This document shows, one piece after another, positions 25,888-38,784 of a stretch of DNA of 64,000 nt. How positions within the stretch are numbered: position 1 is the first letter of the stretch; each line of letters starts with the position of its first letter. The stretch comes from Rallus limicola (lineage: Eukaryota > Chordata > Aves > Gruiformes > Rallidae): positions 34,388,991 to 34,452,990 of the forward strand of contig JAKCOZ010000007.1 of the NCBI GenBank assembly GCA_022605955.1, in the 5' to 3' direction. The notes under the pieces were generated by a model. That model had not been told where the DNA came from, did not search any database, and was given only the letters and a program-made list of their open reading frames with translations. Made by a program: the position numbers and the translations under genes.

Positions 25888-27060
25888 TGTCATAGGTTGA
25901 CTCTGGCTAGAAGGCCAGATGCCTCCCACAGCCCGTCTATTACTCCCTATCTGGACAGGGAAGGAAATATATAATGAGAGGCTTATGGGTCAAAATAAGG
26001 ACAAGGAGAGATCATTCAGCAATTATAATGGGCAAAACAGACTGTCTCCAGAATAAAATTCAACTAATTTATTACCCAATCAAAACAGAGTAGGATAATG
26101 AGAAATAAAACCCAATCTGAAACACTTTCTTCCACCCCTACATTTTTTCCTGGCTCACCTTTAATCACGATTTCTCTCTTTCCCCCTGCCCAGCACAGGG
26201 AGACAGGGAATGGGCGTTGGGGGTCAGTTTATCATGACTTGTCTGTGCTGCTCCCTCCTCCTCAGGGGAGGACTCCTCACACTCTTCTGCTTCAGCATGG
26301 GGTCCCTGTCAGTCCTCCATGAACTTTAATGGGAGTCCTTCCCACACGGGCTTCAGTTCTTCAAACTGCCCCAACGTGTCTTCCATGGGGCACAGACCTG
26401 CTCCAGCATGGCCTCCCAGGTGGTCACAAGCTCCCCCAGCAAACCAGCTCTAGCGTGGGCCTCTCTCTCCACAGGCTGCAAGTCCTGCCAGGAGCTTGCT
26501 CCAGCATGGGCTTCCCATCAGGTCACAGCTTCCTTCAGGTTCACCCACCTGCTCCACCATAGGGTCCTTTCATGGTCTGAAGGTGGAATCTCTACTCTCC
26601 ATCATCTTGCACAGGATGCAGGGGGACAGCCTGCTTCACCATGGTCTTCTCCACAGGCTGCAGGGAAATCTCTTCACAGGCATCTGGAGCACGTCCTACC
26701 CCTCCTTCTTGTTGGCTGCAAGTTTCTTACATCACCTCACTCCTTGTTCTAGTGGCAAAAAGCTGCAGCTTGTGGTTTGTTTATTTTTCCTTCTTAAATA
26801 TGTTATCACAGAGGCGCTACCACCATCACTGCTCAGCTGGGCCTTGGTCAGGAACAGGTCTACCCTTGAGCTGGGTGGTATTGGCTCTGTCAGACCTGGG
26901 GAAAGCTTATAGCTGCTTCTTACAGAAGCCACCCCTGCAGTCCCCCCACACCCCAAAAGTGGGGGGGGGGGGGGGGGGGAGGGGGGAGAGTGATAGAGCA
27001 GCTTTTGTGGGCATCTGGCCTCCAGTCATGGTCAGCCCACCACAAACAGTTAATCCAAAA
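25888..27060 (+). mobile_element. Endogenous retrovirus LTR, copy 2
   Basis: It starts TGTCATAGGTTGACTCTGG and follows the same plan as copy 1: GGGTCAAAATAAGGACA, CTGCTCCAGCATGG-like units, AGAGGCGCTACCACCATCAC and AAGCCACCCCTGCAG. It is in the same orientation as copy 1 but clearly diverged from it in substitutions and indels. It contains a run of 19 G. The 3' end is fuzzy beyond that G tract. Open stretches of 60-143 codons inside are the family's shared non-genic frames. Confidence 0.8.
26961..26979 (+). repeat. Poly(G) tract, 19 G, in LTR copy 2
   Basis: Nineteen consecutive G, then A and six more G. This is a likely G-quadruplex former and a likely sequencing or assembly trouble spot. 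Confidence 0.9.
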
Positions 27061-30000
27061 CCCCGAACGTAAAGATTCCCCCTCACAGTTCTTACAAGGC
27101 AAAACTTGGTGCTGGTTCTATCACTGCGACGTAGATCTGCGCTTGTAAGAGAACAGCTGATATAAAACTGGCACTCTAAATTAAAACAGACTGTTACTGA
27201 CTCTTATTAAAACACTTCGCATTTGAGAAAGACTGCAGTGGAAGAGAGACAGTCACGTGGCATCCTGCCTGTCTATGGAAACTTGTACAGACCCTTCATT
27301 CAAAAGCAAGGCTGTCAAAAAACAACACTATTTGGTATACAGAAACAACACTATTTGAAATCAGCTTCTCCCCTTCATGTCTTATAGGACACAGATGTCT
27401 TGGCAAGGTTGGCACTAAAAAAAACCCCCAAGCTATTCAAGCAGCTGCTTTGATTTTGTTATGCCTGAACAGTCACATGCTTGGTTGAGACGTGTATTCT
27501 GTTTATGCCTTGAGTCAATATAAAGCTTTTGGTTGTTTATTAGCATAAGCAGCAGTTTTTAACTGATTTCCTGTGATACAAAGAAACAAAGCAATTCCTG
27601 TATAAATTCACCCAAATTAAATAAAAATAAAAGCACATCTCAGAAAAATCTAAGTTTATTAATAATATATGAATGTCCACAGACCATACAATATAAGATG
27701 GGTTCTTTCCTTCCATACCTTAGATATAGAACTGACATACAGAATCTTAACAAATAAAATGAAATTGAACTGTTAATAACTATCCCTGTGCACGCTCCTA
27801 GCCTGGGGCAAACACAAGTAGCTTAGCCCACATTTTTCCAGGTACAGTACAATCACTGCAGCTACCTAACTCCCAGGCCTTAATTGCATCTACCACCTTT
27901 ACAAAGCAGCAGTATGACCAGAAAGTATGCTTCCTATATCACCTAGCAGTTTCCAAGCAGCTCACTGTTAGAAAAGCACTGAGACACTAAAACACATACT
28001 TTAAAGGTACCTTTTAGGCACTCCAAAGATGAAACATAATTGTCAGTTTGGAGCCCAATTGATCCCAACTGCTGGTAGAAGGGGATGAAAAACTAGCTGT
28101 CCACTATTTTTGCTTTGCCTGTAAATACCTTCATCTGAGCCATCTTTAAGTATTCTCATGAAGAACACCACATCTGTGTGGTCCTGACATCAGGTAAGCC
28201 ATCACTCTGGCAGTTCCTGTACTACTGAACTAAAAGCTCTTTTTTTTTCCCACATTACACTAGCATCAGTAAATATGAAGGTGTAATTTTTTACCTGGTT
28301 GTGCTATAACTCATTGATCATAAATCACATAAAATAGGGAATATTTGTAACAAAATGTTGTTTTACATACAATTTAAATATTTCATCTGAGCTGTAGATA
28401 CTAGTATGAGAGATTTCTTGAATGAGTTGTGCTTTTCCAAGATGATATTTTTATCACAGTTGTGTTAAGAATTGAATACACCTGATCCTGAGAGAAGAAA
28501 AAACAATTACAGGCAAAAGCAATAGGAGTTTTGGCTTTGTTTTGCTTAAATACACATTCCACGGCTCCCTTCATGCTTGATACGCAGGTATAGGTTACTG
28601 CCTGGTGTTGTCATAAGGTTAGGAAAAGCGTTGGAGGTCAGTTGCCCCAAAACCTAGACCTCACAGTGGCTAGATTTAATTCAGTGCCTGTAATGATACA
28701 TAATTATCCCCTGAAGTACCCTGTACAAAACATGATTGTTGATGTACAGACTGGCAAAGTCCAAAAATAGCTAAATCAGAACAACTCTGTAGTGTAACAT
28801 ATTTAGCAAGTCACAAAGAGAGGCAAATATTTGTTAACAGGCCTCTCAAATACAACCAGCTAGTTTGCACAATACCTTGACCCATATTTGCATCTTCAAG
28901 AAAGAAAAAAAAAAATTGGAAAAAGTTTAAAAGTCTAAAGCCCTCCCTCTTTTCCACCCACAACTTGAAGGACAAGCTTATTTATACACACAAACACTGC
29001 ATAAAAACTAGCTGTGCTTTCTACCAGGAGGTACGATGAAAGAAGGAATCCAGGACAGGCACCTCTCCAGCTGACTCATGTGCTGATGCCAGAGAGAGGA
29101 AAAGCTCTAAGTGAAGTCAGGTGAAATTGATTCAACTATCAACTCCCCATTTTTCTTTCCTATGTCATTTAGAAACATTTACAGTTCTGTTGTCCATTTT
29201 CAAATGTTTTAAATTTGCACTGTATTTTTGAGTTGAATGAGATTTTATGCTAAAGAAATTCTAACAACATTTTTATTCCAGCATGTAGTAAATTACTGAA
29301 GAAAGTCATGCTACCAAACTCCCCAGCTGTCTATTAAACCCTTTGAATAACTGAAAGGATAATCAAAAGCACAAAACTGAATGGTCCATGCAGCAAAGTG
29401 GTATGACAGGTTAAGAACCTTAGGAATCACACCCATGCAAACTGAGGATTTTCCTCAGCTCTCTGGATTTTCAGAGGTTTTGTGACCCAGCAGAAGTACC
29501 AGCTCACAACATGCAGCAGAACCTCCCACTAGGCCTGTATAGGCTCAGGAATCCAGATACCAGCACCCATCAGCACCCACTCATTATATCCATTCTGCAC
29601 TAATCTGCAAGGCATGCAGAGTCACTCCTAGGAGCACCCTGTTTGTTATACACTTCAAAACCAACTCTACTAAAAGCCTCATTCACCCAAAATTGTCGAA
29701 CTTGCAATATTTCTGGCAAACTGTTTTAAATGTCCTTTAAGGACACTTACCAGTCAAACAAATACTTCTAGGCAATTTCATCTTAGAGTCTTACAGAAAG
29801 CACTGCACTATCAAAATGCATGCTGCTGTCAGGCACGTTTTGATTGGTCTTTCACTACTCTTTTCTGAAAGCCACAGTCACATTTGACAGTTGTTACCAC
29901 CGTTCAGCTCAGAACATATTGAAATTCAACCTCAAAAGAAACTTACTGCTAAGGCAGATGTCTGTCCTGCTGGGTGTTCAGGGTTTACATAGCAGGAGGG

Positions 30001-32055
30001 AAGGCTGCAGGTGGGCTTATGTGAGAAGCCACTAGAAGCTCCCTTCATGTCAGAGTCAGTTCCAATTCTAGAAAGGGCCCGACACACTTGGCATTATTTT
30101 TATTTTTAAGCGAGTGTTTAGTTTGTTGTTGACCTTAGGAGTAATTTTTTAAAAATTAATGATTTAATTGATCATTCATTCAACTTTATCATTAAAAATA
30201 TCACTTTCATGAACTGTGTAAAGTTCTTGAGGTATGTTCCTTACAATCCCCTTTATCGAAGGGCCATAACAGCAGTAAGTACTATTCATTAAGAAACAGA
30301 AAAAATTACATACTTGAAAGGCTAGTGACAATCTGTAGAAGATACAACTTCTCTTAGACATCCTGCACTACCTCTGTGGTATCACTGCTCAAAAACAACC
30401 GCTCTCAGCTGCCGCAGGAGTACCCTGTGACCTGTTAAGGCCAGCCTGAGACATAACATGATTACATAGAAATCTAGTTTATTTATCAGCCTTCAAACAA
30501 CAATCCTCCCATCAGTCAAAGTAACTTTGGTACAGGTGACATGTGCTTCTGGCCTTAAGCTAAAACCCAGTAACTTTTTATACATACTAGGTAGACATTT
30601 CATTAATATTATCATAATACTTCACGCTTCTGTGCAAGTTCCTTTCTCTATTTCAGTTTCTTTTAATCTGTTTACTAAGCATGCATGACACCCAGCAGTA
30701 TTTGATACAGAAGTTTACATTGTGAGGACTTGAGAAGTTTAAATACATTCAGATTGCAAACACCAATTACCAGACAAATCTTTGCAAACTAAAAATAGAA
30801 CAACACTTTCCATTTGCTGTGAATGACGGCTTGCAGCAAATAATTACTCTTTTTCTTCCTAAACATTATTTTAGTATAAGTGTGGCACCAAACATAAATT
30901 TCTGTTGATTTTATGAAGAATTCTTTATTACAACTGTGACATGATTCTATCACATAAACAACAAACATTTATTTAACATTATCTGAAAGCCAAACACTGA
31001 AATACTCAGAATATAAACAGAAAAATACAGTTATCTTACAATGTACTGTCTTATCATAAGAAAAATAAAAAGGCAAGTACAGAGCATGACATCAAGACTG
31101 CAATATTTTAAGTATTGGCTTTGGGGATAACCTATCCATTCACATGCATCTTTAATACTAACATGCTCTTAAAAAAAACTAGTGTCCTTTGTATAAAACA
31201 AAAAGAACACTAATTAAAAAAAAGCACTATATTTAATCCCACAAAAATCAGATAGCCAAGTTTGTTTTAAGCTAAGTAGCTGGTCTGAGAAGGAAAAACT
31301 AAATAAGAAACATTAACGGTTACAGGAGAAAGTAAGAAACTGTTAAGACTGAAGTCTGCAAAGGAAACAAAAAAGCAACTGGCTCAAGCAAACACTGCCA
31401 GGCAGAGCAACAGAACTACTCCTGAGCAAACACCAAAGGTCTCAAAAAACCTGAATACCTGCAGGACTCAAACAAATTCCTAGTTTAATCTAATGCTACA
31501 TATTGCCACCTAAACAAGATGACAAAGGCCACATGCTGAAGATCACATGAAAGCATAATCCTCCATCAATGAGTGAAGATCTTGATCTCCCCTTTCATGC
31601 CTTCTCCCTTTTTCTTCTCCCGGAACTGTATCACTCTGCATTTCCAACACAATGCCACTTGTGAGGCAGCTGCCTGTTTAGTGTTTTCGTCACACTTAAA
31701 AACTGGACACAAAAACATCCAGCTCAGAATACAGATATTCTACTAGAAAAGAACTAAAACCACCTAGTCAACAGGAATAAAAGCAAGGAGCCCTTGCTAT
31801 GGTACAGTGCAGTGCTGCCCACTCCCTGTTCCAGGCTCATGAGCAAGTCAAGAAAAGCAGGCTGGGGAAGAATGGCAGTAGCAAAGGCCACAGCTACCAC
31901 TGGCTAAGGGGGAGCTGCATAACACCAGCGTAGTATAGTGGTTCACCTATTCTTTGATATAAGGGTGTCTATTGAAAAGAACAAAAACTGCTTGGTTAAC
32001 AAGTTAAGCTTGCAGGACAACTCCCTCTACTTCTTCCGTGTGTACAACACAAGTG

Positions 32056-32058
<3 letters not shown>

Positions 32059-32088
<30 letters not shown>
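32059..32088 (+). repeat. Poly(A) tract, 30 A
   Basis: An uninterrupted run of 30 A on the plus strand, so poly(T) in the ASAP1 pre-mRNA. It is either a mononucleotide repeat or the tail of a small retroposed RNA; a tRNA A-box-like sequence lies about 120 bases upstream. Confidence 0.95.
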
Positions 32089-32091
<3 letters not shown>

Positions 32092-32218
32092 TTGAGAAAA
32101 CCAACCCCAAAGGTAGCATGAAAAACCAAAGTTCCCCTGTTCTTTGACTGGCAGTCTAACAAACAACAGATGGATATGTATTTTTAAATCTTGAACTGAT
32201 CATCTCCACTCCAATTTT

Positions 32219-32262
32219 ATGATCTTTCGCCCTGACTGGGGTTGGTCAGGGCAAAAGATCAT
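32219..32262 (-). other. Short strong hairpin
   Basis: Two 18-base arms (32219-32236 and 32245-32262) with an 8-base loop are complementary except at one position. Transcribed from the minus strand, the ASAP1 sense direction, that position becomes a G-U pair. It is shorter than a usual microRNA precursor. Confidence 0.7.
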
Positions 32263-35200
32263 ATGTTCAGGAGGGGAACAGAGAAGATACATTCTTCCTG
32301 TCAAGAGGCAGAACTTCACACCAGCAATGCCACCTACACAGCCAGTGTCACAACTTCCCTTGCAGTACATGCGAGAAAGTTTCCATTTCCTGTGCAGGCA
32401 CTCATGTGGTTAATGCAAGCTCCAGACTTTGCCCAACAGCCACACACAGAGGTAAGTAGAGGAGAAAAATACTGACAATATTTTAGCAGCTAAAGATACA
32501 AAGATGACATTGTAAAAAAAAAAAATAGAGAGCATTGGTTAACTTTTAATTTAACTCATCCAAGCAGGTAAGACAGAACACAGTAACTCTGTGAACCTTA
32601 CCCCTCATTTTACTACATGGATTGCCCAGGGTTTTTTTAAGTAAGAATCTGCCCAGTTCTCAGATGACTTCAGAAAGCACTTGAGATCATTTTCTCTGTA
32701 GCAGGATATTCTAGTGTTAGCTTCCCCATAGAAATGCTATTGCATCTTCCACTGGGAAAAAGGGAAGTTTCCTAACATTCAGAATATCAGCTCAATGTAC
32801 AGGGACAATGCACAGAAAATGTTCACCAACCCCATTTGCTAGTAGGATTCACTTCAAATAAATAAAGGGATGTTTGAATACTAATTTCTTGGGCATGCTG
32901 CTTAACTAAAATTCTTCCACAAGCTTTCCAGTCTCGCACATACTTTCAGCAGAGTTCAGCTGCTTAAAAAAGTGTTGAAAAATGTACTAGCATGGGCATT
33001 ATTAACCCAATTGCAACAATTTATTTGGAAACACACAAAGCTTTTGAAAGTATATTAAAGTTAAGTTAAATGTGAGATGGATTGCCAAAACACTATAAAT
33101 ATTTAGTTGTTGCACATTAGTACTCACATATAATTTTCAATATTACAATGTTTCAGCAAGATATGTTACAGGAGATCTCCCATTCTCCTTGATACTCAAC
33201 ATCAAGTCTTTGACAATAGTATTTTTGGTGATTGTACCCAAGTAAATGAATGGCTGTCATTTTAGAAACATATCTTTTCAGAAAGACCAAAATGACACAA
33301 GTGCTAGTAAAGGAGATTACTAAAAGAATAAATACATCCTTCAACAAGTAGTAGTCATGGGCAAATGAGGAAGTCATACGAGTAGCCTACAAATTAAATG
33401 TAAAAAAACTCACAAAACAGGAGATTAGTGTAACATTTTTTCTAAATGCATAAACACTAGTCTTTTAAAAAGACATTGAAAGCAAAAAAGTTGATTGCAC
33501 TGCGCACCTCCGCTCTCATTCACACACCTCAAACTGACAAACCATGGGGAGAAACGGGAACAAATATTACCCAAACCGTGAGTTTTGTAAAGAGATCTCT
33601 CAAGACCCAAGACATTTAATATATTATGTCCACTTTTTGGTGAACAAATAGGTTTGTTCGCAACTTCACACAGTCTATCTGAATTTCCAGAAAGATGTAA
33701 TAATGTTCAACACCAAAGGTTCTTGAAAAAAGTAAACTGACATGAGATGAGGGGAAATCGTTCTTCTAGAGCAACAACTGTTTAAAAAGAAAGTAAACAG
33801 GAATAAACTACCAGCTTTGTCATTCTAGAGAAGTCAGCAGTTCTAGCATACATGCAGCTCAATGTATTTTTACGTTATCTAGAAAAGGATGTGAACAGTG
33901 AGGTGAAAGTTTAGTGATGATATAAGCTGTTCAAGTAAAAGAAAGTGAAAACTACATGTGGAGAATACAGATAACTTCACAAATACTAACTGACCATTAA
34001 GACAGAGATGAAAACAAAATATACATAAACATAAAGCAATGCACAAAGGAAAACCACTTTTCTAAGTTCAAGTATAAAACGTGAGTCTCAGAATCCTCCA
34101 TTACCAGGGTAGACAAAAAGATGCTGCAGCTTTAAGTGAAGTTTTCCTGTACTATGTGTGTTGAATATTCAGGAGATACCAGGATATCAAACCATATCAC
34201 TGCAAGTCACTGGAGATGGCGTAAGAGCAGCACAGAGGGCACAAGATACAAGTTCATAATACATCTGTATTTTGCTCCCTGTATCTCGTAAAGGTAAAAG
34301 AGGGATAAAGGAAGGCAACTAGGATGGCCTCAACTAGGCAAACATTTCCTAAGAGAAGCGGGGTTAAACATACTTATGCTAAGATTTTTCAACCTCAAGA
34401 AGCAACATATAGAACAAGAGAGGTCTACAATCAGTAAAGATCAGAAGAAATAAAGAGAACGATTACTTATGATCTCATTCTATTAAAACTACAGACATCA
34501 AATTAAGCCATCAGGATGTAGGCTTCATTTAAGTCTGCTTTTTTTTTTATCCCAAGCACTGCCTAGGTAAGCTGAGAAATTGAGGTTTCCATGGATACTA
34601 ACAAATTCTTTCTGAACTCATGTAGTTAATGAGAGGGATATCCAAGACCTCTGTATGTTCAATAGTTCATCACCTTCAGCTCCCAAACTTTCTGAGCTGC
34701 AAATTGCTGGAGTAATATCACAGCAAGTTTCCCTGCCCTTGATGTTCTCCCCATGGCAGCTGCTATTGATCGCTGACTGTTTACAGGCAGGATACAGGGT
34801 TAGGTGAACTTGCATTTTGACTCAATGTGGTGACAACCTAGAAAACCTTTGAGAATATTTTGTTCAAATAAACTTTTTACTATTTCAACCATAGCACACA
34901 ACTCAATTGTTTCTCAAACCACAGTGTCTTCCATTTCCTATCAATTTCACCTTTCTTGTTTCTTAATACAGATGGTCATATTCACAAAGGCAAGGGAGTT
35001 TGAGAAACTTGAATTTAGAGCACCTAAAGAAAAAAAGATAATAGTAAAAGTTATAACTAGTACAATTTAGAAGAGCATGTATTGTCCTTCAGAACAAACT
35101 ACCCAGCAAAACAGAATCTACCCAGTTGTAACAAATTTATCTCTGCAAAATGAAAGCACTTTTGTAGAAAGGGTTGTTAGGCAAGTCTATTGGAGATCTT

Positions 35201-36649
35201 GCTAAAAGCACTGAAAAGCTTTTCACACAGATTTGATACCAGTCAACATCAGGCCCCTCAGGAAGCATGGAAAACCATGCAGAAAGCATGAAAAACAATG
35301 TAAAATTAAGACAGCAAACTAAGGTCTTTCCCTCTGTAAGAATTTAACTCTGTAGCAAACATAACTTAAGTCTTAAAAAGAATCAAGCAAGCAGGCCATC
35401 TATCTGCAAGTAAACTGTTTGCTATGAGCTATCCATTATACCATCCAGTGTTCTGCTCAAAACCTGAGCAGAAACATCTATTACTTTGCTATAAGGTACA
35501 ACTCAAGCTTGATACTGCTGAAGTTTTTAAACCTCATATTTACTTTCCTCAGATGAAATGAAAAAGCTTGCTGCCTCCAGTGTTCTGGCACAGGAGCATG
35601 ATGCTTCAGCTCATTAAGTACTAAGTAATACCTGGTCTCCACCAGTTTCTGGAGCACAACCATAATCCCTTATCATCTACATTTTGCTTTAATACTTCCT
35701 CATACAGCTTGTGCAATTTTTCAGAAAGCACTGTCCAAGACAGAACAACGCTTTACATCAATAGCTAACACACACTTCAGGAGCACATGAGTTTGTCTGC
35801 CTTTGACCTGTCATTTTCCTGCCTGCAGTTTTGTTTTTCAGCCGACATATTCTTCTATTCCATTTTGTCAACTCTATTATGAAAGCTAAGAAAAAAAAGA
35901 CTGCAAATTTGATGGGACAGAACAGTAGATGCAAACCAGGCTGTAGGAGCCACCTACATAGAGTTTTGACCACAGCTGCTTGTAACAACAAAGTATTAAG
36001 TGGAGCTTCTTCAAACTAAAGTGAAAGCTTCCTACAGGCTCAAAATGGATCAGAACATTAATTCACAAAAATCAAAGCCAAACATAGCTAAAACCATCAA
36101 TTACTGGAAGCCTCTTTGAGCCTACAATGTGGTCCAACAGACCATCCTAAACTGATGAACTGTCATAAGTTTCAGGAGAGATGTGACATGCTTGGAGCAA
36201 CACTTACTCATTATGCATCAGCTTGATTCAAATGAAACACCTATATTACACCAGCCTGAGAAGAGAAACATCAACATTTCTTCTTGCAGTTTTCGGAAAC
36301 TCTACTGGACCCTGTCAAAGAAAGTAAGATGACCACTTAGGGGTAAAATCTTTCATTAATATTAAGTGCCTGGTTTTATAAAATTTTATATGTTCAATTG
36401 AGTACATTCAGTTGCCTTCACAGGACAACCTCAGTATCCTCTTAATTCAAATACACTACACAACTTCAAGGCAAACTCTCAGAAATCCCACCTATTGATC
36501 ACCAGGAAAATGTGTTACTTACATGCTTTGCTAATACTTCCAGCAAATTCTTTAACTGGACAGAGACAAAACCAATTATCTACCATTCAGTTCTTAATTT
36601 CTTTTTCCTGGAAATGCTTACTTCACAAAGACTTTGAGGCCAAACATGA

Positions 36650-37191
36650 ATCACAGAATGGTCTGGGTTGGAAGGGAGCACAAGGATCAGAGTTCCACCC
36701 CCCTTCCCCCTCGATACAGGCAGGGCCACCAACCTCCAGGCCTGGATCTACACAAGGTTGCCCAGGGCGCCATCCAACCTGGCCTTCAAGACCTCTGCTG
36801 GATGGGGCATCCACCACTTCTCTAGGCAGCCTTGTCCAGCACCTTACCCCACTCTCTGTAAAAAAACTTCCCCCAAATATCTAATCTATACCTTCCCTCC
36901 TTCAGCTTTAATCCATTCCCCTTTGTCCTGCCATTACCTAACCTTTTGAAAAGCTGATTCCCCTCCTGTTTGTATGCTACCTTCAGGTACTGGAAGGCTG
37001 TAATGAGGTCCCCCCCGCAGCCTTCTCTTCTCCAGGCTGAACAAGCCCAGCTCCTTTAGCCTCCCTTCGTAGGGGAGGTGTTCCAGCCCTCTGATCATCT
37101 TTGTGGCCTCCTCTGGACTCTCTCTCACAGTTCCGCATCTTTCTTGTATTGGAGTCCCCAGATATAGGCACCATACTCCAGATGGGGCCTT
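36650..37191 (-). mobile_element. CR1 LINE fragment
   Basis: In reverse orientation it starts at the tail ATCACAGAATGGTCTGGG and extends past the ORF2 C-terminus to CTCCAGATGGGGCC. Open pieces of ORF2 (for example 36934-37128) are separated by frameshifts. It belongs to the same subfamily as the copy at 12.9 kb and is sense to ASAP1. Confidence 0.94.
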
Positions 37192-38276
37192 AAGAGGGAA
37201 ACTGAAATTAGACTATAAATCTTAGAGGTTGTAGAAACAATATTTTAAAAAAATAATCACACTGTCAAAACCTACTGTTTTACATGTTTAGTTCATTTAG
37301 AGTTGTTTAAAGAGCAAACTAATCTTTCTTTTAAAATTGTCAGTCGTGGTCAAGCTGTAAGTTCCTTTGCACGCTCTTCCAACAAGCACCAGAAACTCTC
37401 CAACTGGTGGAGTTATTCAGCAGGTTGGTAGCACAGTGCATGGCCATGCTGACTAGGAAAGTCTTCAAGCACCACACTTTACTCTCTGATGCTCTGGAGT
37501 CACAAATGACGTGTGTTTTGCACATAATACACTCTCTACAGATGCACCTACTTATTTTCAAAATACCATACAAAGCTCTAACTCTACTTCACACTGCTTT
37601 GTGACAAAGTTTGGAGTTGCTTCCTCTACCATAAATTATAGGATTGTTTCAGAATTAGAGACTCATATAGCAAACTTGATGGAAGATATTCCAAAATGCC
37701 TTGAGAAGTCATAAATCAGGACCTTCTGGTTTACCTTTTGGCAAACAAAGGTCCAGCCTGCATGTTTACAGTGGGCAAACCTATCGTATCAGAGAAGAGG
37801 CACCAAACCAAATGTATCTGTACACATTGTACATGTGCTTTTAGCACACTACGATTACCCACAATATCATTGCTCCATCCAGTAGCTCAGCCTTACAGTT
37901 TAATTAATGAATCAATGATTTCATACTAATCCCCAAGTCAGTCATTGGTTCCCAAGAATGAACAATGCTCTGCACCTAGCTCAACTGCCTGGATTTACTC
38001 TCCTCATTTCTCTTTGCCTTTCCTCAAGGCAAACACACACACACAGAGTATCCAAAAGAAATAGCTGTATTGCTGTAAAAATAATCACACTGTGCAATGC
38101 TCACTGCAAGACAAATGAGACTGTTTTAATAAACACTTGTACATGTCAGTTTTATTGTGTAATTATCTTTGTAGAGCAGTACATGTATCTGGACCCAATG
38201 AAGTAGCACCATTACTTGTAGGAACAAGTTTAATTTTTCCCCATCATCCCAATTGCTTCACATCACTCTACACTGT

Positions 38277-38784
38277 GCTGGTGCAGTGTCACCTTGTGTA
38301 CTGGGCACAGTTTTGGGCAGCAGTACATGGGAGACACAAAACTATCCAAGAATGTCCAGAGGAGGGCAACAAGGAAGGTGAAGGGTCTGGAGGGGAAGTC
38401 TTACAAGGAGAGGATGAAGTCCCCTGGTGTGTTCAGCCTGGAGAAGAGGAGACTGAGGGGAGACCTCATCACAGTCTGTGGCTTCCTGGTGAGGGGGAGC
38501 GAAGGGGCAGGTGCTGATCTCCTCTTTGGCCTGAGAGAACAGTATGAGCTGCAACAGGGGAGATTTAGGTTGGGTATTAGGAAGAGGTTCTTTACTGAGA
38601 GGGTGGTTGTGCACTGGAACAGGCTCCTTGTGTCACAGCACTGAGCTTTACTGAGTTCAAGAAGCATCTGGACGATGCAGTCAGGTCCCATGCTCTGACT
38701 TGGCTGGCCCTGTGTGGAACCAAGAGTTGGACTTTATGATCCTTATGGGTCCCTTCCAACTCAGAATATTCTGTGATTCTACGT
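38277..38784 (+). mobile_element. CR1 LINE fragment, third subfamily
   Basis: ORF2 C-terminal residues are open at 38294-38644, reading VQRRATRKVKGLEGKSYKER and later RKRFFTERVVVHWNRL. The 3' part (GTTCAAGAAGCATCTGGACG, then CCTTATGGGTCCC) differs from the other copies. It ends at ATATTCTGTGATTCTACG. It is antisense to ASAP1. Confidence 0.93.

Larger units (their letters stand above)
27061..36649. other. Longest repeat-poor intronic stretch
   Basis: About 9.6 kb without CR1 or LTR. It contains the 30-A tract and the 32.2 kb hairpin. Absence of insertions over this length could reflect constraint or chance. No exon of ASAP1 or another gene is recognised. Confidence 0.6.

Noticed and set aside
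26098..27072. Overlapping ORFs of 74-143 codons as a gene cluster
   Set aside because: All lie within LTR copy 2 and repeat text shared with LTR copy 1.
31926..31998. A functional tRNA gene at the A-box-like sequence
   Set aside because: No B box, anticodon stem or acceptor pairing can be drawn.
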